Shown: positions 47,781 to 60,421 of the stretch, in pieces
Numbering within the stretch: position 1 is the stretch's first letter
Layout of the letters: the number at the start of each line of letters is the position of its first letter
Assembly (NCBI RefSeq): GCF_947179165.1
Contig: NC_077245.1
Span: 36,511,286-36,575,285, forward strand
DNA length: 64,000 nucleotides
From: Solanum dulcamara
Lineage: Eukaryota; Streptophyta; Magnoliopsida; Solanales; Solanaceae
Direction of reading: 5' to 3'
Program-made: the position numbers and the translations under genes
The notes under the pieces: model-generated
The model's database searches: none
What the model saw: only the letters and a program-made list of their open reading frames with translations
What the model was told of the DNA's origin: nothing

Positions 47781-50244
47781 CATATACCATACCTAGCCCA
47801 TTATGAGACTCGATGTCATAATCATCATATTTTATCCTGCCTGGGATACAGTGAATACTCGTATCATTATTTTATCACATTATCATATCATCATATATAG
47901 CATCCCCTCCTCATACGTGGCATCACCCATTATGTCACGGTATCATATCATGTCTATCCCAGGATTCGGTGAAAGAAGTAGTGCCCAGCTCTGCATGGGA
48001 CTTGGTGAAAGAAGGGTTACTATATGTACGAGTAGAGTAGTGAGAAACCATATGCAACTAAATCATCTCTTGAGACTCAATGAAACAGTCAAGTGAACCG
48101 TCACTTGAAGACCAGGAAAGTAATTCTCCGAGGTACCCTTTAGATGTTATTAGGGATTACATCAATTAGGGCCCCAAGAACCATAGGCGTGTACTAAGAT
48201 AATGCCACACAATTTATGTAATTAAAAACACAACTTATGCAGTCAGACGCGTAGCTTATGCAATCAGAGATACAACTTATGCAATCAGAGACATTTATCC
48301 TCCAGAGCCTTTTAGAATAGGATCTTATATGTCCACTTACTATTGAATGTATAAATGGCTCGAGAGTAGTAATTTAACTACTTTAGAACCCTCAGTATTC
48401 AGAAGTGACTATGAGTCATGAATTATATCCGGAACCTATGAATGGAATTACCTCTAAACTCATATCAGACATCATTTCACTTACCTTAAGCAATTTCAAC
48501 GAAAGAAGGAGATAGGCCTTATATGTACTATTCTTCATCCTACAGAAGACTTGTAAGGCGATGAGTCCACTTAGTGCAGGAGTTCTAACATCCAGAAGTA
48601 AACAAGGGTCTGGACTCATACTCAGAGCTTTATGAATGGAATGACTCCCAAGTTTCGTATATATATAACTTAAGGCTAAGACATGCTAAAAGAAAGAAAG
48701 GGTAAGCTACACATACCTTTTGTGGATTAACTGTAACCCAGCTAGCCTTGTTATTTCCTTGACCTATTAAAATGAGAGTAATACTAATGTTAATAACCTT
48801 TCACTTTCCAATTTCCAACTCTAAAACCAATTACCCATAGGAATCATTTCCTTATCCAATACCCTCGACTAGTTTATTACTAGTTCCGAAGTTACCAAAA
48901 ATCGGGCAACATTTCTACTATAACTTTAAAATCCCTGATATTTCAACTCGGCCACCGTATCAACAACCATACCAAAAAAAACAACCAGCATCATATACAC
49001 AAGTAAATTACTTGAACAATACACAATACAAACTCCAAACAACTCGCCCGAAGCTACGATATCAAAATAGAGTTTTTAATCTTTATTTCGTAAAACCATT
49101 AACAATACAAAATGGAGGGTCGTGTGGCTACAACCAGAAGTAACCGCACACCTTTTAGAAAACTTTACATCCCTGCAACACACCACCAAACCGCAGCACC
49201 ACAACTACAACACACTACGACTTCGATTTAACTACAAGGACTTCAATTTAGTTTATTTCTAGCGTATAGAATCCTTATGCGATTTTACACATACAACCTT
49301 ATTTAAGACATGTAATATACCTCATAACGACATCATAAACTCTAATTTGAAAGAGAAACCCTTACCTTACCCGAAACTCGTCAAACTCGTCGAAACTTGC
49401 CTCGGAAGTCCCTTTAGCGTGCCTAAAACTTTATGGCTGTTTGATAACATTTTGGGATGCTCCAAATCATATATTTTCATTAATAACACCTTCATAACAT
49501 CGTGTTTCACACTAGATAATTAATTCATGGAATGAAATCGGAGACTTACCTTTTTTTTCTCCTTGTCCGAACCTACTCTCTCTCTAGTTCTAGATTTCTC
49601 TTCTCTTCTTTGTTTCTCTAGAAGCCTTTTGAACTTGGAAGATAATGACTTTTTGATAAGGTTGATCATAAAATATCTATATATAGGCCACTTTAGGAGG
49701 TGACATGTGTCAACCCCTAAGTGGTTACACATGTCAAGCCCTCATTGGGCCAACACACCACCCCCTCCAACCTTAGGCTGCCATATGGCATATGGGGCGC
49801 ATCCCCTTGCTGCAGTTGCTGCTATGTGGCACTTCCAGCTACTTCCACGTGGCACTCTCCCATTCTGCTATGTGTCTCTCTCTTCTTCTCCTCTTGGGTT
49901 TGTAATCTCGTCTTGCTTGGTATGCACTGGAGTAGCTTGAGTATATAAGGTTTTCAAGTTGGTAGCTTATGTAAGTAAGTCGAGTCCTATGACTCATTAC
50001 TTGGCCTCCAAGTTCTTCCGGAATCTTATAGCCCTAATTCAAATCTTTTCTATTATGGGGTATTGCATTCTCATTTCCTTAGAGTTGTTTGATAGTGTTA
50101 TAGATTATTCGGCTCACATGGTAACCCTTAAGAGCTTTAACAAACTTTAAGAAACTTAAGAGGCTTACGATCATTGTAAGAAACTTAAGAGCCTTTCAAG
50201 AGACTTAAGAACATGTCGAAGGTACAAAAGTACAGGGTGTAATA
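47781..50244 (-). mobile_element. Truncated family A LTR, minus strand
   Basis: Matches the A LTR from the CGGTGAAAGAAGTAGT block (compare 63250) to its end ACAGGGTGTAATA at 50244. The several hundred bases nearest the TGTCACGACCC terminus are missing. It keeps CACGTG at 49846-49851, a TATATATA run at 49678-49685, and a donor-like ACTTAC at 49544-49549. Confidence 0.8.
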
Positions 50245-50911
50245 ATCCAGAAACTCATTTACAATAGGACCAACTCTAGAGTAGGGGCTTCAGAATTTTC
50301 ATCCGTAACCCTTACAAGATGGTAGATGAAACCCTTGGAAATCATTTTTCAAGCTTTAAGTCACGAAATTAATTGACCCTTGAATATAAAATTACTACCC
50401 TTCCATTCTAGGATAGGGACATTAGGAACTTGGTGCTTAACCACTCGGGTTCTACAGTCAATAAAAGCATAACATGCATATAGCCAATCCATATTGAGGA
50501 TAAAATCAAAATCATTCATCTCAAGTTCAACTAGATCACATAGGGTAACTTTATGGAAAATCAAAACAGATAACTTTTGTAGACTCTTTTAGCCATAATT
50601 GACTTACCTACACGAGTATAAATGGAAAAACGCGCTAACAACGTTTCGAGGCTAACATCAAATCTCATGGCCATATAAAGAGTAACAAAAGATAAATTTG
50701 CACCCGGATCAAGTAAGGTATAAACATCACAGTGAAAGACCCGTAACATACCAGTAACACCATAAGGAGTCTCTTCCACCTCTTGCCTACCATAAAGAGC
50801 ATAAAACCAATTGTTTTGTTGACTACCTTTCGATTGCACTTGAGCACCTTGAGAAACTTGTCCTTGAAGATGACTATTCTTAACCTTGCACTCTTTAGCA
50901 TAATGACCCAA
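50245..50911 (-). pseudogene. Protease region of a B-related gypsy, minus strand
   Basis: The frame 50911-50561 contains YTLLDPGANLSFVT (about 50722-50681), the retropepsin-like Asp site, and continues after a frame change as HKVTLCDLVELEMNDFDFIL (about 50555-50496). It is closely collinear with the protease at 18439-18786 in element B. The A LTR at 47781-50244 abuts its C-terminal side, and nothing downstream of protease remains. Confidence 0.85.
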
Positions 50912-51778
50912 CTTACCATATCAATAACACACATTCAAACCCGCTAAACACTCACCCTTGTGGTTCTTCCCACACTTCTTATATGCGGGGGTCACTTGAC
51001 CAATAGGAGAACCTCCTTTAGGCTTAAAGTTGGGAAACCTATCTTTGTCAAAACTTGGAATAGTGGCATTTGAAGATCCTTGTCCATAGTACCTTTGGCG
51101 AAAATAAGGACGTACGCCACCTCCGGACTTAGCATGAGAGAAATCACCACCATCGGTCCTTACCCTCTTGGACTCTCTAGTTTTCTCCTTTTTCTTTTCA
51201 TTATCTATTTGATTCACATGGGTTATAAGTCTAGAGATGTCCATCTCCCAAATCAACATAGCTATCTTACACTCCTTTGAGATCATATCCGACACACCCG
51301 ACATAAAATTTCTCATATGATCTCTTCAGTCGACAATTGTGAGTGGAGCATATTTTGACAATTGGGTGAACTTGAGGGCATACTCCCACAAACTCATACC
51401 ACCTTTCTTAAAATTGATGAACTCTTGTATCTTGGCATCCCTTAACTCTAATAGGAAAAAGCGATCAAGAAACACTCCTTTGAACTCCTCCCAAGTCATG
51501 GGATCTACCTCTCTAGACCTCTCACTTTTCCATTGATCAAACCAAATTTGAGCAACACCCTTCAATTAAAACGTATCCAACTCCGCCCTCTCAACCGGTC
51601 TAACCCCCATAATATTCACAATCATTTGAATGCTATCAATGAACTTTTGTGGATCCTCATCCACCTTGGAACCCCTAAATTCCAAAGAATTTATCCTTAT
51701 GAAATCACCAACCCTTGTTGCTACCGTACCCATATTTGGGTTCACGGGACCAACCACCTCATGATTGGCTTGAGCCAT
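50912..51778 (-). pseudogene. Nearly intact gag of a B-related gypsy, minus strand
   Basis: Starts at ATG 51778 (MAQANHEVVGPVNPN). Blocks: FRGSKVDEDPQKFIDSI, then GVAQIWFDQWK (51560-51530), FKGVFLDRFF, SLWEYALKFTQLSKYAP, a basic linker, and KKCGKNHKGECLAG (about 50981-50940). Only about three stops interrupt it (51568, 51325, 50920), making it the best preserved gag here. In the zinc knuckle C-Y-stop-Y-G-K-L-G-H-Y-A-K-E-C the second Cys is replaced by Tyr. It is homologous to the gag at 17281-18334. Confidence 0.88.
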
Positions 51779-52128
51779 AATGGCTTAATCAAGCAATTGG
51801 AAGGCTGCTCGAAACTCGGCATTGGAGACTTGGTCATTCAAAGGATCATTCAGAGCTTTTTTCCTCCTTTTCAACCACATTCCTTTTAGTGGGGTATCTT
51901 CGTGGAGGCATTTTCTAAAAATCTCAAAGAACGAGCATTAGAGGGAAATACTTAGAGACCACTGTACCGCACAACATAGACTTTGAAATAAGTGAGATTT
52001 TCCTAAGATATTTCATAGCCTCCTATTCATGGATATGGCATGCTTCACACAAATGAACAAGAATTTACTTAACATTGCATGTTAAACTCCCTAGGATACT
52101 CTTAAACCTTGTGCTTTGATATGAAGTT
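51779..52128 (-). mobile_element. 5' leader and primer site of the B-related element
   Basis: Between the gag start and the LTR. The sequence next to the LTR reads, in reverse complement, AACTTCATATCAAAGC, a degraded form of the initiator-Met primer site (AACTTGGTATCAGAGC in element B). Confidence 0.7.
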
Positions 52129-54370
52129 TGTCATGACCCAAACTACGGCCAAGCCACGACACAGTGATTAGGATTATGAGGGATCCTAACCAATCCATCT
52201 TAGAGTACATTTCATACATAAGGGAAATAAAGATAGTAACATAAGTGGAAGTAAAAACTTAAGGGAATGGGTCTAAGGGATAGAATTTCTCAATCAATGT
52301 CCATATGGACTACATTAAAATATCGTCTAGACATGCCTCTATTCTAGTCATTGATGAGTGATAAAGAAAATCTCCTAGCTCACCCTAATCATTTGAAGAA
52401 AAGTCAAGTAAACAATGAGAATGAAAGGCATATCCTCGATAGAATGAGAACTCACCAACTCCATGATATCTAATAACCTCTAGACATGAATAGGATGGTC
52501 GTGAATATTGTCTGTCCCTAAATTATGAGACAATGTATGCAAAATATGTGTTAGTAAATAGAAGGTACTATGTGAGATATGCATGAACAAATAAAAGAAG
52601 CATAAGCAATATGAAATAAGATGCATGACCAACATAATGAACATGAGTAAAGCTTAAAGCACTTGAAAACATATGAAAATTCATGGTCAATGCATATCAT
52701 AATACTTCATAGTAAATCCCATAGCTTAACATTCAACTTTTGTGTAGGATAAGACCTTTAACCGATATTTTAAGATTATGCGAGCTATAATATGAAATCC
52801 GATGATTCCCACATCGAGAAGGGGGAGGCTACCTTGCCATGGTATACTTTATCAAGATACTCATCTCAACTCAACTCAACTGTGCTATATGTGGATCCAC
52901 TAGCTAGGCCATGAAGTCAATCCTATGTGGGTAACCTAGTTTGGGACTTTAGGTTGCTACTAGGATTCCTTGGGTAACTAATTACATTACCAGACCGAAC
53001 CCCACCTATAAGTCCTCTCATTTCTCAGTCAATATCCCAACGAAATTTATTAAAATATGACCATAAACATTATATGGAAAGATATTAACTACCTATCAAT
53101 CCATCTTTATAAATATATTAAAAGTAGCTCATTAACTTTACTGATTCATAGGAATCCATAACTTTGGTGAGAATTGTCCTTATAACCATCTTTAAACATG
53201 ATTGCATGAGAATTGTACTTATCACACCATTACAGATTTCTTAGATAATAATTGATCATCATCATTACTTTCATATTTAAATCATAATCTCAACTTCAAA
53301 TCATAGAATGTTTCTTAAAAATCATTAAACTCGTAATCAACTCATGAAAATCATCTTTAACTTCATAATCAAAACTTGGAAATATCTTTATGTATGGGAA
53401 TTCATAATTCAACTTGAAATAAAGTAATTTATATGATACACAGGCTTATAATGATCATAAATAACATCTAAAACAAGAATTAAAATAGCCCAATGCAATT
53501 CATCAAAACTAGGATTAATAAACCACTTGTAAATTAAAGGAAGGTTGAGAAAACTTTTTCGACTCCATGGGTTAAAGGAACCCATGGATTAATCCCTACA
53601 TACCTTAATTGAAATAACCTAGAATTGAGAAGAAACATCGGAAAAATCTAAAACCCTAGCTTGAAACTTTGAGAAGCATTCTTGATAGAATTGTGTTCTT
53701 GCCTTAGAGAATTTTGAAGAGTGATTTAGAATAAGGGAATTTCAAAGGATTGGATAGATATAGGATGGAAATTAGCCATAACTGTGTCTAGGTTCATTGA
53801 ACAAAACTTGGGAAATGACATAATTGCTCTTCATTAAATCCAAAACTTAACCCTACAACTTAGTTACTATGAATCATAGGAGAGATGATGAGTCATCAAG
53901 ACGACTCGTCCTGTAGGTCTAAGAAAAGGGCCTAAATTCAATTCTCTAAAGTTTGCATACGAGTCGTTTCTACGACTCCTCTTCATGACTACGAATCATA
54001 ATGTACATTCATCCTGTAGGTTCTAAAACCTGTAGACTTGAGGGTTTCTAAACCTTCACTTATGAGTCATAGTTATGAATCATCATCTTGACCATGATTT
54101 TTTATCTTGACCCATATTGCAGGCCTAAAAACCTACAAGTTCATTAGCCTCTGAAGTTTTGAAATGAGTCATTCTTACGACTCATCAATAATGATGACTC
54201 ATCATGTTGAGTCGTAGAACCTCTCATAATGGTGGAACTAAACAATAATCAAGAGGTAACTCTACAATCATGCTTATGAGTTGTAGAAGGCTCTACAAGT
54301 CATAGAGTGACTCGACAAAATAGGGTAAGTTCAAATTATTGATAATTTCTCCTTGGTTCCAACTTTCTGA
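52129..54370 (-). mobile_element. B-related 5' LTR, minus strand, right end lost
   Basis: Begins TGTCATGACCCAAAC. Several blocks parallel the reverse complement of the B LTR, such as CCTAGCTCACCCT near 52375 and GGTTGCTACTAGGATTCC near 52951. A GA-rich leader region with 'ccctacatacctta' near 53605 parallels 12130. At 53880-54310 there are many variants of GAGTCGTA/ACTCAT words. No TGTTACA terminus is found before gag sequence of the next element begins near 54371. Confidence 0.65.
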
Positions 54371-54985
54371 CTTCCAGGGTCTTATACAATTGCATTAGTA
54401 GGGCGATCTTTTGTGGATGTGGTGTATCATGCCTGGACTATAGAGCATATTCATATCAAGGCCCATGGGGGTAACGACAAGAGGGCTCGCCACTAGGGCA
54501 GCTATAGTGGGTCTCGATCCAGACACATAGACTTCTATGATAGATCTCGCCCCTAATTTTAGTAGGTTCAGTCCACCTATTCATATGACATTACCTACTT
54601 CAGAGGGTAGCCAGCAATGCTCGGGTGGTCTTAGCACCAACCAGAGTTTGAGGGGTTTATATTTAGAGTCTACAGGCCATGATGGCTAGTTTCATGTAGG
54701 TCATTCTTCCCATGGGTGTTATTATTGTGGTGATCTTGACAAGAGGTATGGAGATTACCCACTCCATCAGATAATAGCTCTAGATCCTACTGCATCCAGA
54801 CCAGTTTTAACAGTACCCCCTCTAGCTAGAAGTGATAGTGAGGATTGGGACCGTTAGGGCAACCGATAGGGTGCCAAAGGAAATACACGGGGGGCAGGTC
54901 AGGTGGTACATTATATGCACCAGGTAGGGGTGATTAGGGTCATGTTTATGCAGCCCCAGCAAGGTGAAGGCTAAGGTATCTGACG
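54371..54985 (+). pseudogene. Gag C-terminus of a gypsy, plus strand
   Basis: Shows a degraded zinc knuckle (G-C-Y-Y-C-G-D-L-D-K-R-Y-G near 54716-54755) in which the usual His and last Cys are not in place, followed by PTASRPVLTVPPLAR (about 54788-54832) and a GQVVHYM-type linker. Several stops. It continues into the protease at about 54986. Confidence 0.7.
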
Positions 54986-56870
54986 ATGTCATTACAAGTA
55001 CGCTTTTATTATGCCATTAGCCTGCCACAATGTTATCTAATCTGGGCTCCATATTTATGTATTTTTTGTATACTATGCTCCCTTTTTAGATATAATCTTA
55101 GAGTTTTTGGTATATTCGGTTCATGCTATGACCCTATTAGGTGTGTCCTTAGTAATGGATCAAGTACTTGGATCTTTCTTAGTGACTGTCCAGGGTTATG
55201 ATACTAGAGTTGATCTTATAATGCTTGATATGGTTGATATCGATGTGATTCTAGGAATAGACTATTTATCTACCTACCACGCCAATAGTGTTACCTTAGG
55301 CATGCATGTCATTCCTCTAGTGTTGTGGCAAGGAACTTATAGTTGCACATCGACGGGGATTATTTCCTTTAAAAAAACTCAGCGGTTGGTTTCTTCTGGG
55401 TACTTTGCTTATTTTGCCTACGTATAGTGATGTCATTTGGGAGGTCCCTTTAATTTATTTAGTTTCTATAGTCCGGATTTTGTATATGTGTTTCCTACTG
55501 GCCTACTATGCCTACCCAGAGCATGATATAGACTTTGCTATAAACTTGGAGCCAGGCATCTATCCTATTTCTATTATGCCTTATCGAATATCCCCGATAG
55601 AGCTCAAGGAGCTTAGTATTCAGCTTGAAGGTCTCTTAGGTCAGGGGTTTATTACTCCTAGTATTTCTCCTTAGGGTGCCCCAATCTTGTTTGTAAAGAA
55701 GAAGAATGTTACTATGCAGATGTGTGTTGATTACAAGAAATTGAACAAGGTGACAGTGAAGAACCGTTATCCCATGCCTCATATTGATGACCTCTTTGAT
55801 TAGCTTCAGGGTGCCAAAGTATTTTATAAGATTAACTAGAGAGCTGGTTACCATCAGATAAGGATTAGGGCAACAGACATCTTTAAGACTGCATATAGGA
55901 CTCGATACGACCACTATGTGTTCCTAGTGATGTCTTTTGGGTTGACTAATGCCCCTGTCGTTTTTATGGACTTGATGAACCACGTATTCAGGACATAGCT
56001 TGATTCATTTTTCATAGTCTTCATAAATTATATTTGGGTATACTCATGGAGCCAGAGTGAGTATGAGAAATATTTGAGACTCATGCTCTAGACTTTGAGA
56101 GATCAGCGACTTTATGCCAAGTTCTCAAAGTGTGAGTTTTGGATTGATTCGATTGCTTTTTTGGGCCACTTGGTTTCCAAGGATAGAATCATGGTAGATT
56201 CTTTGAAGACTGAGGCTATTCAATATTGGGCTAGGCCTACCTCTATTACTGAGATTCGCAGCTTTATTAGACTAGCGGGTTACTATCATTGATTTATTAA
56301 GGGTTTCTATACCATTGCCATACCATTGATTGGTTTGACTCGTCAGGATATCCCATTTGAGTGGTATGAGGAGTGTGAGTTGAGATTTTGGAAGCTTAAT
56401 TAGTTACTTACCGCCACTCTTATATTGACTCTTCTAGTTGAAAACAAGGGCTTCACTGTGTATTGTGATATATCAGGCATCGATTTGGGTAGTTTAATTA
56501 TGCAATGTGGCTGAGTTATTGCTTATGCATTAAGGAAGCTTAAGATACATGAGTACAACTACCCCATTCTTGACTTGGAGTTGGCAACGGTAGTTTTTAT
56601 GCTTAAGATATGGAGGAATTACTTTTAGGGAGTTCATTGTGAGATCTACAATGATCACTGGAGCCTTCGGTATATCATGAGCTAAAGGGTTCTTAATTCG
56701 AGGTAGATTTATTGGATTGATCTCCTAAAAGACTATGACCTCTTTGTTCTCTACCATCCGGGCAAGCGAATGTAGTAGCAGATGGCTTGAATCAGAAGGA
56801 AGTGAGTATGGGTAGTCTAGCCATCCTTTATACTACAGAGCAACCATTTTAAATCTACGATGATAGAAGC
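54986..56870 (+). pseudogene. Broken gypsy pol: protease, reverse transcriptase, RNase H
   Basis: Protease part: GYDTRVDLIMLDMVDIDVIL (about 55196-55255). Reverse transcriptase: ELSIQLEGLLGQGFITPSIS (about 55611-55670), then [40 protein letters not shown] and [16 protein letters not shown] (about 55936-55983). The catalytic F-I-D-D is F-I-N-Y (56020-56031), so both Asp residues are gone. Then [14 protein letters not shown] and [18 protein letters not shown] blocks, RLAGYYH, RNase H with VYCDISGIDLG and [17 protein letters not shown], and EIYNDHWSLRYIMS. About ten stops. Integrase is absent: family E sequence begins at 56871. Confidence 0.88.
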
Positions 56871-57258
56871 TACAGAATAATATCATTTCTTCTCATTGGT
56901 GTGAAACTACCGTGGATCAACTTCCACTCCTAGATAATCAATTCAGCACTCTAAGCTTAACGCCTACCCGATTCTTAATCGCCAAACTATGCCCAAAACC
57001 TTAAATCATTCACTAACAAGCCATAAGAAGAGGGAGAGTTGTCAATCTAAGGCAATGTCTATTCTAAAGCTTGAACTACTAAACTCAAGTCTGGTATTCA
57101 AGGCTATACGGAGCTAAGCCTTCTGAATAAACGTCGGAGTAAATGCAAGGCCAAATGGCTCAAACTATTGCAAGTCTATGGTAACACTAGTCTAAACTTA
57201 GACTAAGGCCCACATGATCATAATTAATGGAAAACATTCAAAAATAAGGCTACCAAGC
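56871..57258 (-). mobile_element. Family E fragment, minus orientation
   Basis: Parallels 13840-14060: TCTATGG(T)AA(A)TCACTAGTCTAA, and AAGGCCAAATGGCTC versus AAGGCCAAATAGCTC. It abuts gypsy pol on both sides. Confidence 0.6.
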
Positions 57259-58130
57259 ATGGTTTATTTTAATGTGATTCTGGGCATGGACTGGTTATCC
57301 CCCTACCACACAGTGTTGGATTGCTATGCCCAGACCGTTACCTTAGCCATGTCTGGCATTCCTCTAGTGTTATGGAAGGGAGCTGTAGTCGCACATCAAT
57401 AGGGATTATTTCCTTTATGAGACCTCAGCAGTTGGTTTCTTCAGGGTACTAAGTTTATTTGGCCTATGTATGAGATGTCAATCGGGAGGGCCCTTCAGTT
57501 GATTATGTTCCTATAGTCCTGGAGTTTGTAGATGTGTTTCCTACCAACCTAGCATGATATTGACTTTTCTATAGACATGGAACCAGACACCCATCTTATT
57601 TCTCTTCCACCTTATCGGATGACCCCTACAAAGCTCAAGTAGCTTAGTGTTCAGCTTGAAGACCTCTTAGGTAAGGGGTTTATTTGGCCTAGAATTTCTC
57701 CTTGGGGTGCACTAGTCTTGTTTGTAAGTAAGAAGGATGGTACTATGTAGATGTGTGTTGATTACAAGAAGTTGAACATGGCAGAGCGAGGGGAAGGTCA
57801 GGTAGTAGATCATATAAACCGAGAAGGTGTACTCAGGGACATTTCTGTGTAGCCCCAATAAGGGCGGAGGTTGAGGCATCTGATGATGTTATTACAAGTA
57901 CGCTTTTATTATGCCATAACCCTACCACAATGTTATTTGATCCGGGATCCACATTTTTGTACGTTTCTGTGTACTATGCTCTCTATTTGGGTATGATCTT
58001 AGAGTCTTTAGCAGACCCAGTTCATGTTTTGACCCCAGCAGGTGAGTTCTTAGTAGTGGATTAGGTACTTCGATCTTGCTTTGTGACTATCCAGGGTTAT
58101 GATACTAGAGTTGCTCTTATAATTCTTTGT
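57259..58130 (+). pseudogene. Gypsy fragment in permuted order (protease-RT, then gag end-protease)
   Basis: The first part, 57259-57780, starts in mid-protease (VYFNVILGMDWLSPYH), continues through the region that links protease to reverse transcriptase, and stops at the reverse transcriptase block MCVDYKKLN. At about 57780 it switches to text from the end of gag (compare 54870-54990) and reads on through LFDPGSTFLYVSVYYAL to GYDTRVALIIL at 58130. The last residues are exactly those that precede the first residues of the fragment in related elements. Stops are present in both parts. Confidence 0.75.
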
Positions 58131-58790
58131 ATAGAAACTTTGAATGCGTCATTGAGACTGTAACATTGAATTTAGAGGGGAAGCATTTCTTTTTGTGTGC
58201 ATGGGGTTCCAGGTTCTAAATGAATATCGAGCACCCCATCAGAGACTTGGTATTTTCCCAAATTAAATTGATATAGTTGATTCTAGTGTCGTCCCTAAAG
58301 CAGCCCTTAGATGCTAGAGTGACCAGCGCATTGCTAAAATGAAGGCTAGCCCTAGGATGCTATCGCATTAGCGACATGGGTCTCATTGTTTTATTTGAGA
58401 GGGTGGCTTAAGAGACCTTCAAGGTCTCTTTTTCGATGCTTGAGGGCCAATTTAAGACCCGAAATTTAGTTTATTCTCTTAACTTCAAAGCTTCATAACT
58501 CCTTCATTTCTTAGTGGATTTGGGTGATTCAAAGGCCTAGTTGTGGGTAATTACTAGAAGAGAGTGCTGGGGGTTTGGAAAGTGAATTACGACCTTTGTT
58601 TGAGGTAAATTCTCTTGTAAACCTGCTGTATTTTGTGTTTTAGAGACTAAGTTGTGATTTTCTTCCATGATCTTGTTTATGCTGATTTGAGCCCTAAATT
58701 ATGTTCCATTTGAGAACACATATTCAGGGTGGTATTTAGGAACTTTTCACAGTCAATTCTAGAATTACCATACAACCAGGTGTAACATTT
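58131..58790 (+). mobile_element. Family E fragment, plus orientation
   Basis: 58220-58390 matches the reverse complement of 28300-28480, and 58400-58620 follows the reverse complement of 14800-14570 (shared end: CATTGTTTGAGGTAA-like). The orientation is opposite to 56871-57258. No gene. Confidence 0.6.
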
Positions 58791-60421
58791 TGAAGGTCAC
58801 CGAGTCATCGTAAAGGGGAATAGGTTTTTTTACGCATCCAACAACTGAAAGAGTTTAACGATGACCCAAATACTATCAATACCTATGGAAATGCAAGCAA
58901 CCCCACAATAAAGTCCATGGTGATACACTCCCATCTCCACTCAGGAATGGGTAATCTTTGAAACTCACTGCTAGGCTTCAAATGCTCCACCAGCTTAAAA
59001 CTCAAGCAACGTGACATATAGTCTACAATGTCTCTCCTCATACTTCTCCACCACTAATGATGCTACAAGTCATGATACATCTTAATTTGGACTCATGGGC
59101 CTCGTTAAGGATCAATTGAATCAAACCCCAACTCTCGAGACACATAAGAGACCATCAAATCTCAAAACCCCATCTGAATCTAAGGTAGCCTGACTAGCGT
59201 CACCTCTCAAAAATTGATCCCAGACTTCTACCAATTCCTCATCCTCAAACTTTCGACCACAAATCTTATCTAATAGAGATGATTGAACTCCCACATAAGC
59301 TAGCACATATTGGAATATAAAATATCAAGTCCAATCATCATATTGGCTAAATACTAGATGTCCAAAGCCAAAGGTTGCTAAACAGTAGAAAGGAACACTA
59401 GACTACCCATACTCACTGCTTTTCGACTCAAGGCATCTGCTACTACATTTGCCTTGCCCGGATGGTAGAGAATAGAGAGGTCATAGTCCTTCAGGATCTT
59501 AATCCAATGGCGCTGCCTCGAATTAAGGTCCCTCTATCTCATAATATACTGAAGGCTCCTATAATCGGTGAATATCTCAAAAAATATTCCATATAGGTAG
59601 TGCCTCCAAATCATAAGTGCAAAAAGTACTATCAGCAAATCCAAGTTATGAGTGAGGTAGTCGTGCTCATCTATCTTAAGACTCCTCAACGCATACATTA
59701 TAACCTGGCCACACTGCATCAAAACATAACTCAAACCAACGTGGGATGCATCAAAGTACACAGTAAAGCCCTCGCCCTCAATTGGAAGAGTCAATATAGG
59801 AGCAGTGGTAAGTAGCTTTTTGAGCTTTCAAAACCTCAAATCACACCTCTAATACCACTCAAATAAAACATCCTAGTAAGTAATGCGAGTCATTGGCATT
59901 TTAATGGTAAAGAAGCCCTCAACAAATCGACTATAGTAACCCGCTAGTCCGACTAAGCTACGAATCTCAAAAATAGAGGTGGACTGGCTAAGTTTTTAAT
60001 AGCCTGAATCTTCACCAAATTTACCATGATTCCATCATTGGACACCACGTGCCCCAAGAATGCTATAGAATTAAGACAAAACTCACACTTTGAGAACTTG
60101 GTATAAAGTAGTTGATCTCTCAAAGTCTGGAGCACTAATGTCTAATGCCTCTCATGCTTACTCTGGCTCCGCGAGTATACCAAAATGTCAACTATGAAGA
60201 CTATGACAAAGAAACTAAGGTATGTACTGAATACATATGTCATCTAGTCCATGAAGGCGGAAGGGACATTGATACATCACTAGGAACTCATAATGGCTGT
60301 ATCGAGTCCTAAATGCGATCTTAGGGATGTCTGCTGCCCTAATCCTTAGCTGATGGTAACATATATCAATCAATCTTAAAAAACATTGCAACACCTTGAA
60401 GTTGATAAAATAAATCATCAA
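58791..60421 (-). pseudogene. Broken gypsy pol, minus strand (RT, RNase H, start of integrase)
   Basis: Reading leftwards from 60421: reverse transcriptase with [20 protein letters not shown] (about 60362-60303); catalytic site F-I-V-D (60187-60198), the first Asp being Val; [20 protein letters not shown] (about 60096-60037); RNase H with YFDASHVGLSYVLMQCGQVI (about 59762-59703) and HDYLTHNLDL; then LLDKICGRKFEDEELVEVWD (about 59276-59217) and SDGVLRFDGLLCVSRVG (about 59177-59124), the linker before the integrase zinc region. Frameshifts and stops are frequent. Protease and gag are missing because a + strand A LTR begins at 60422. Confidence 0.87.

Noticed and set aside
47803..48096. 97-codon + strand frame
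   Set aside because: It lies within the A LTR and is matched by the non-coding sequence at 63106-63354; frames differ between copies.
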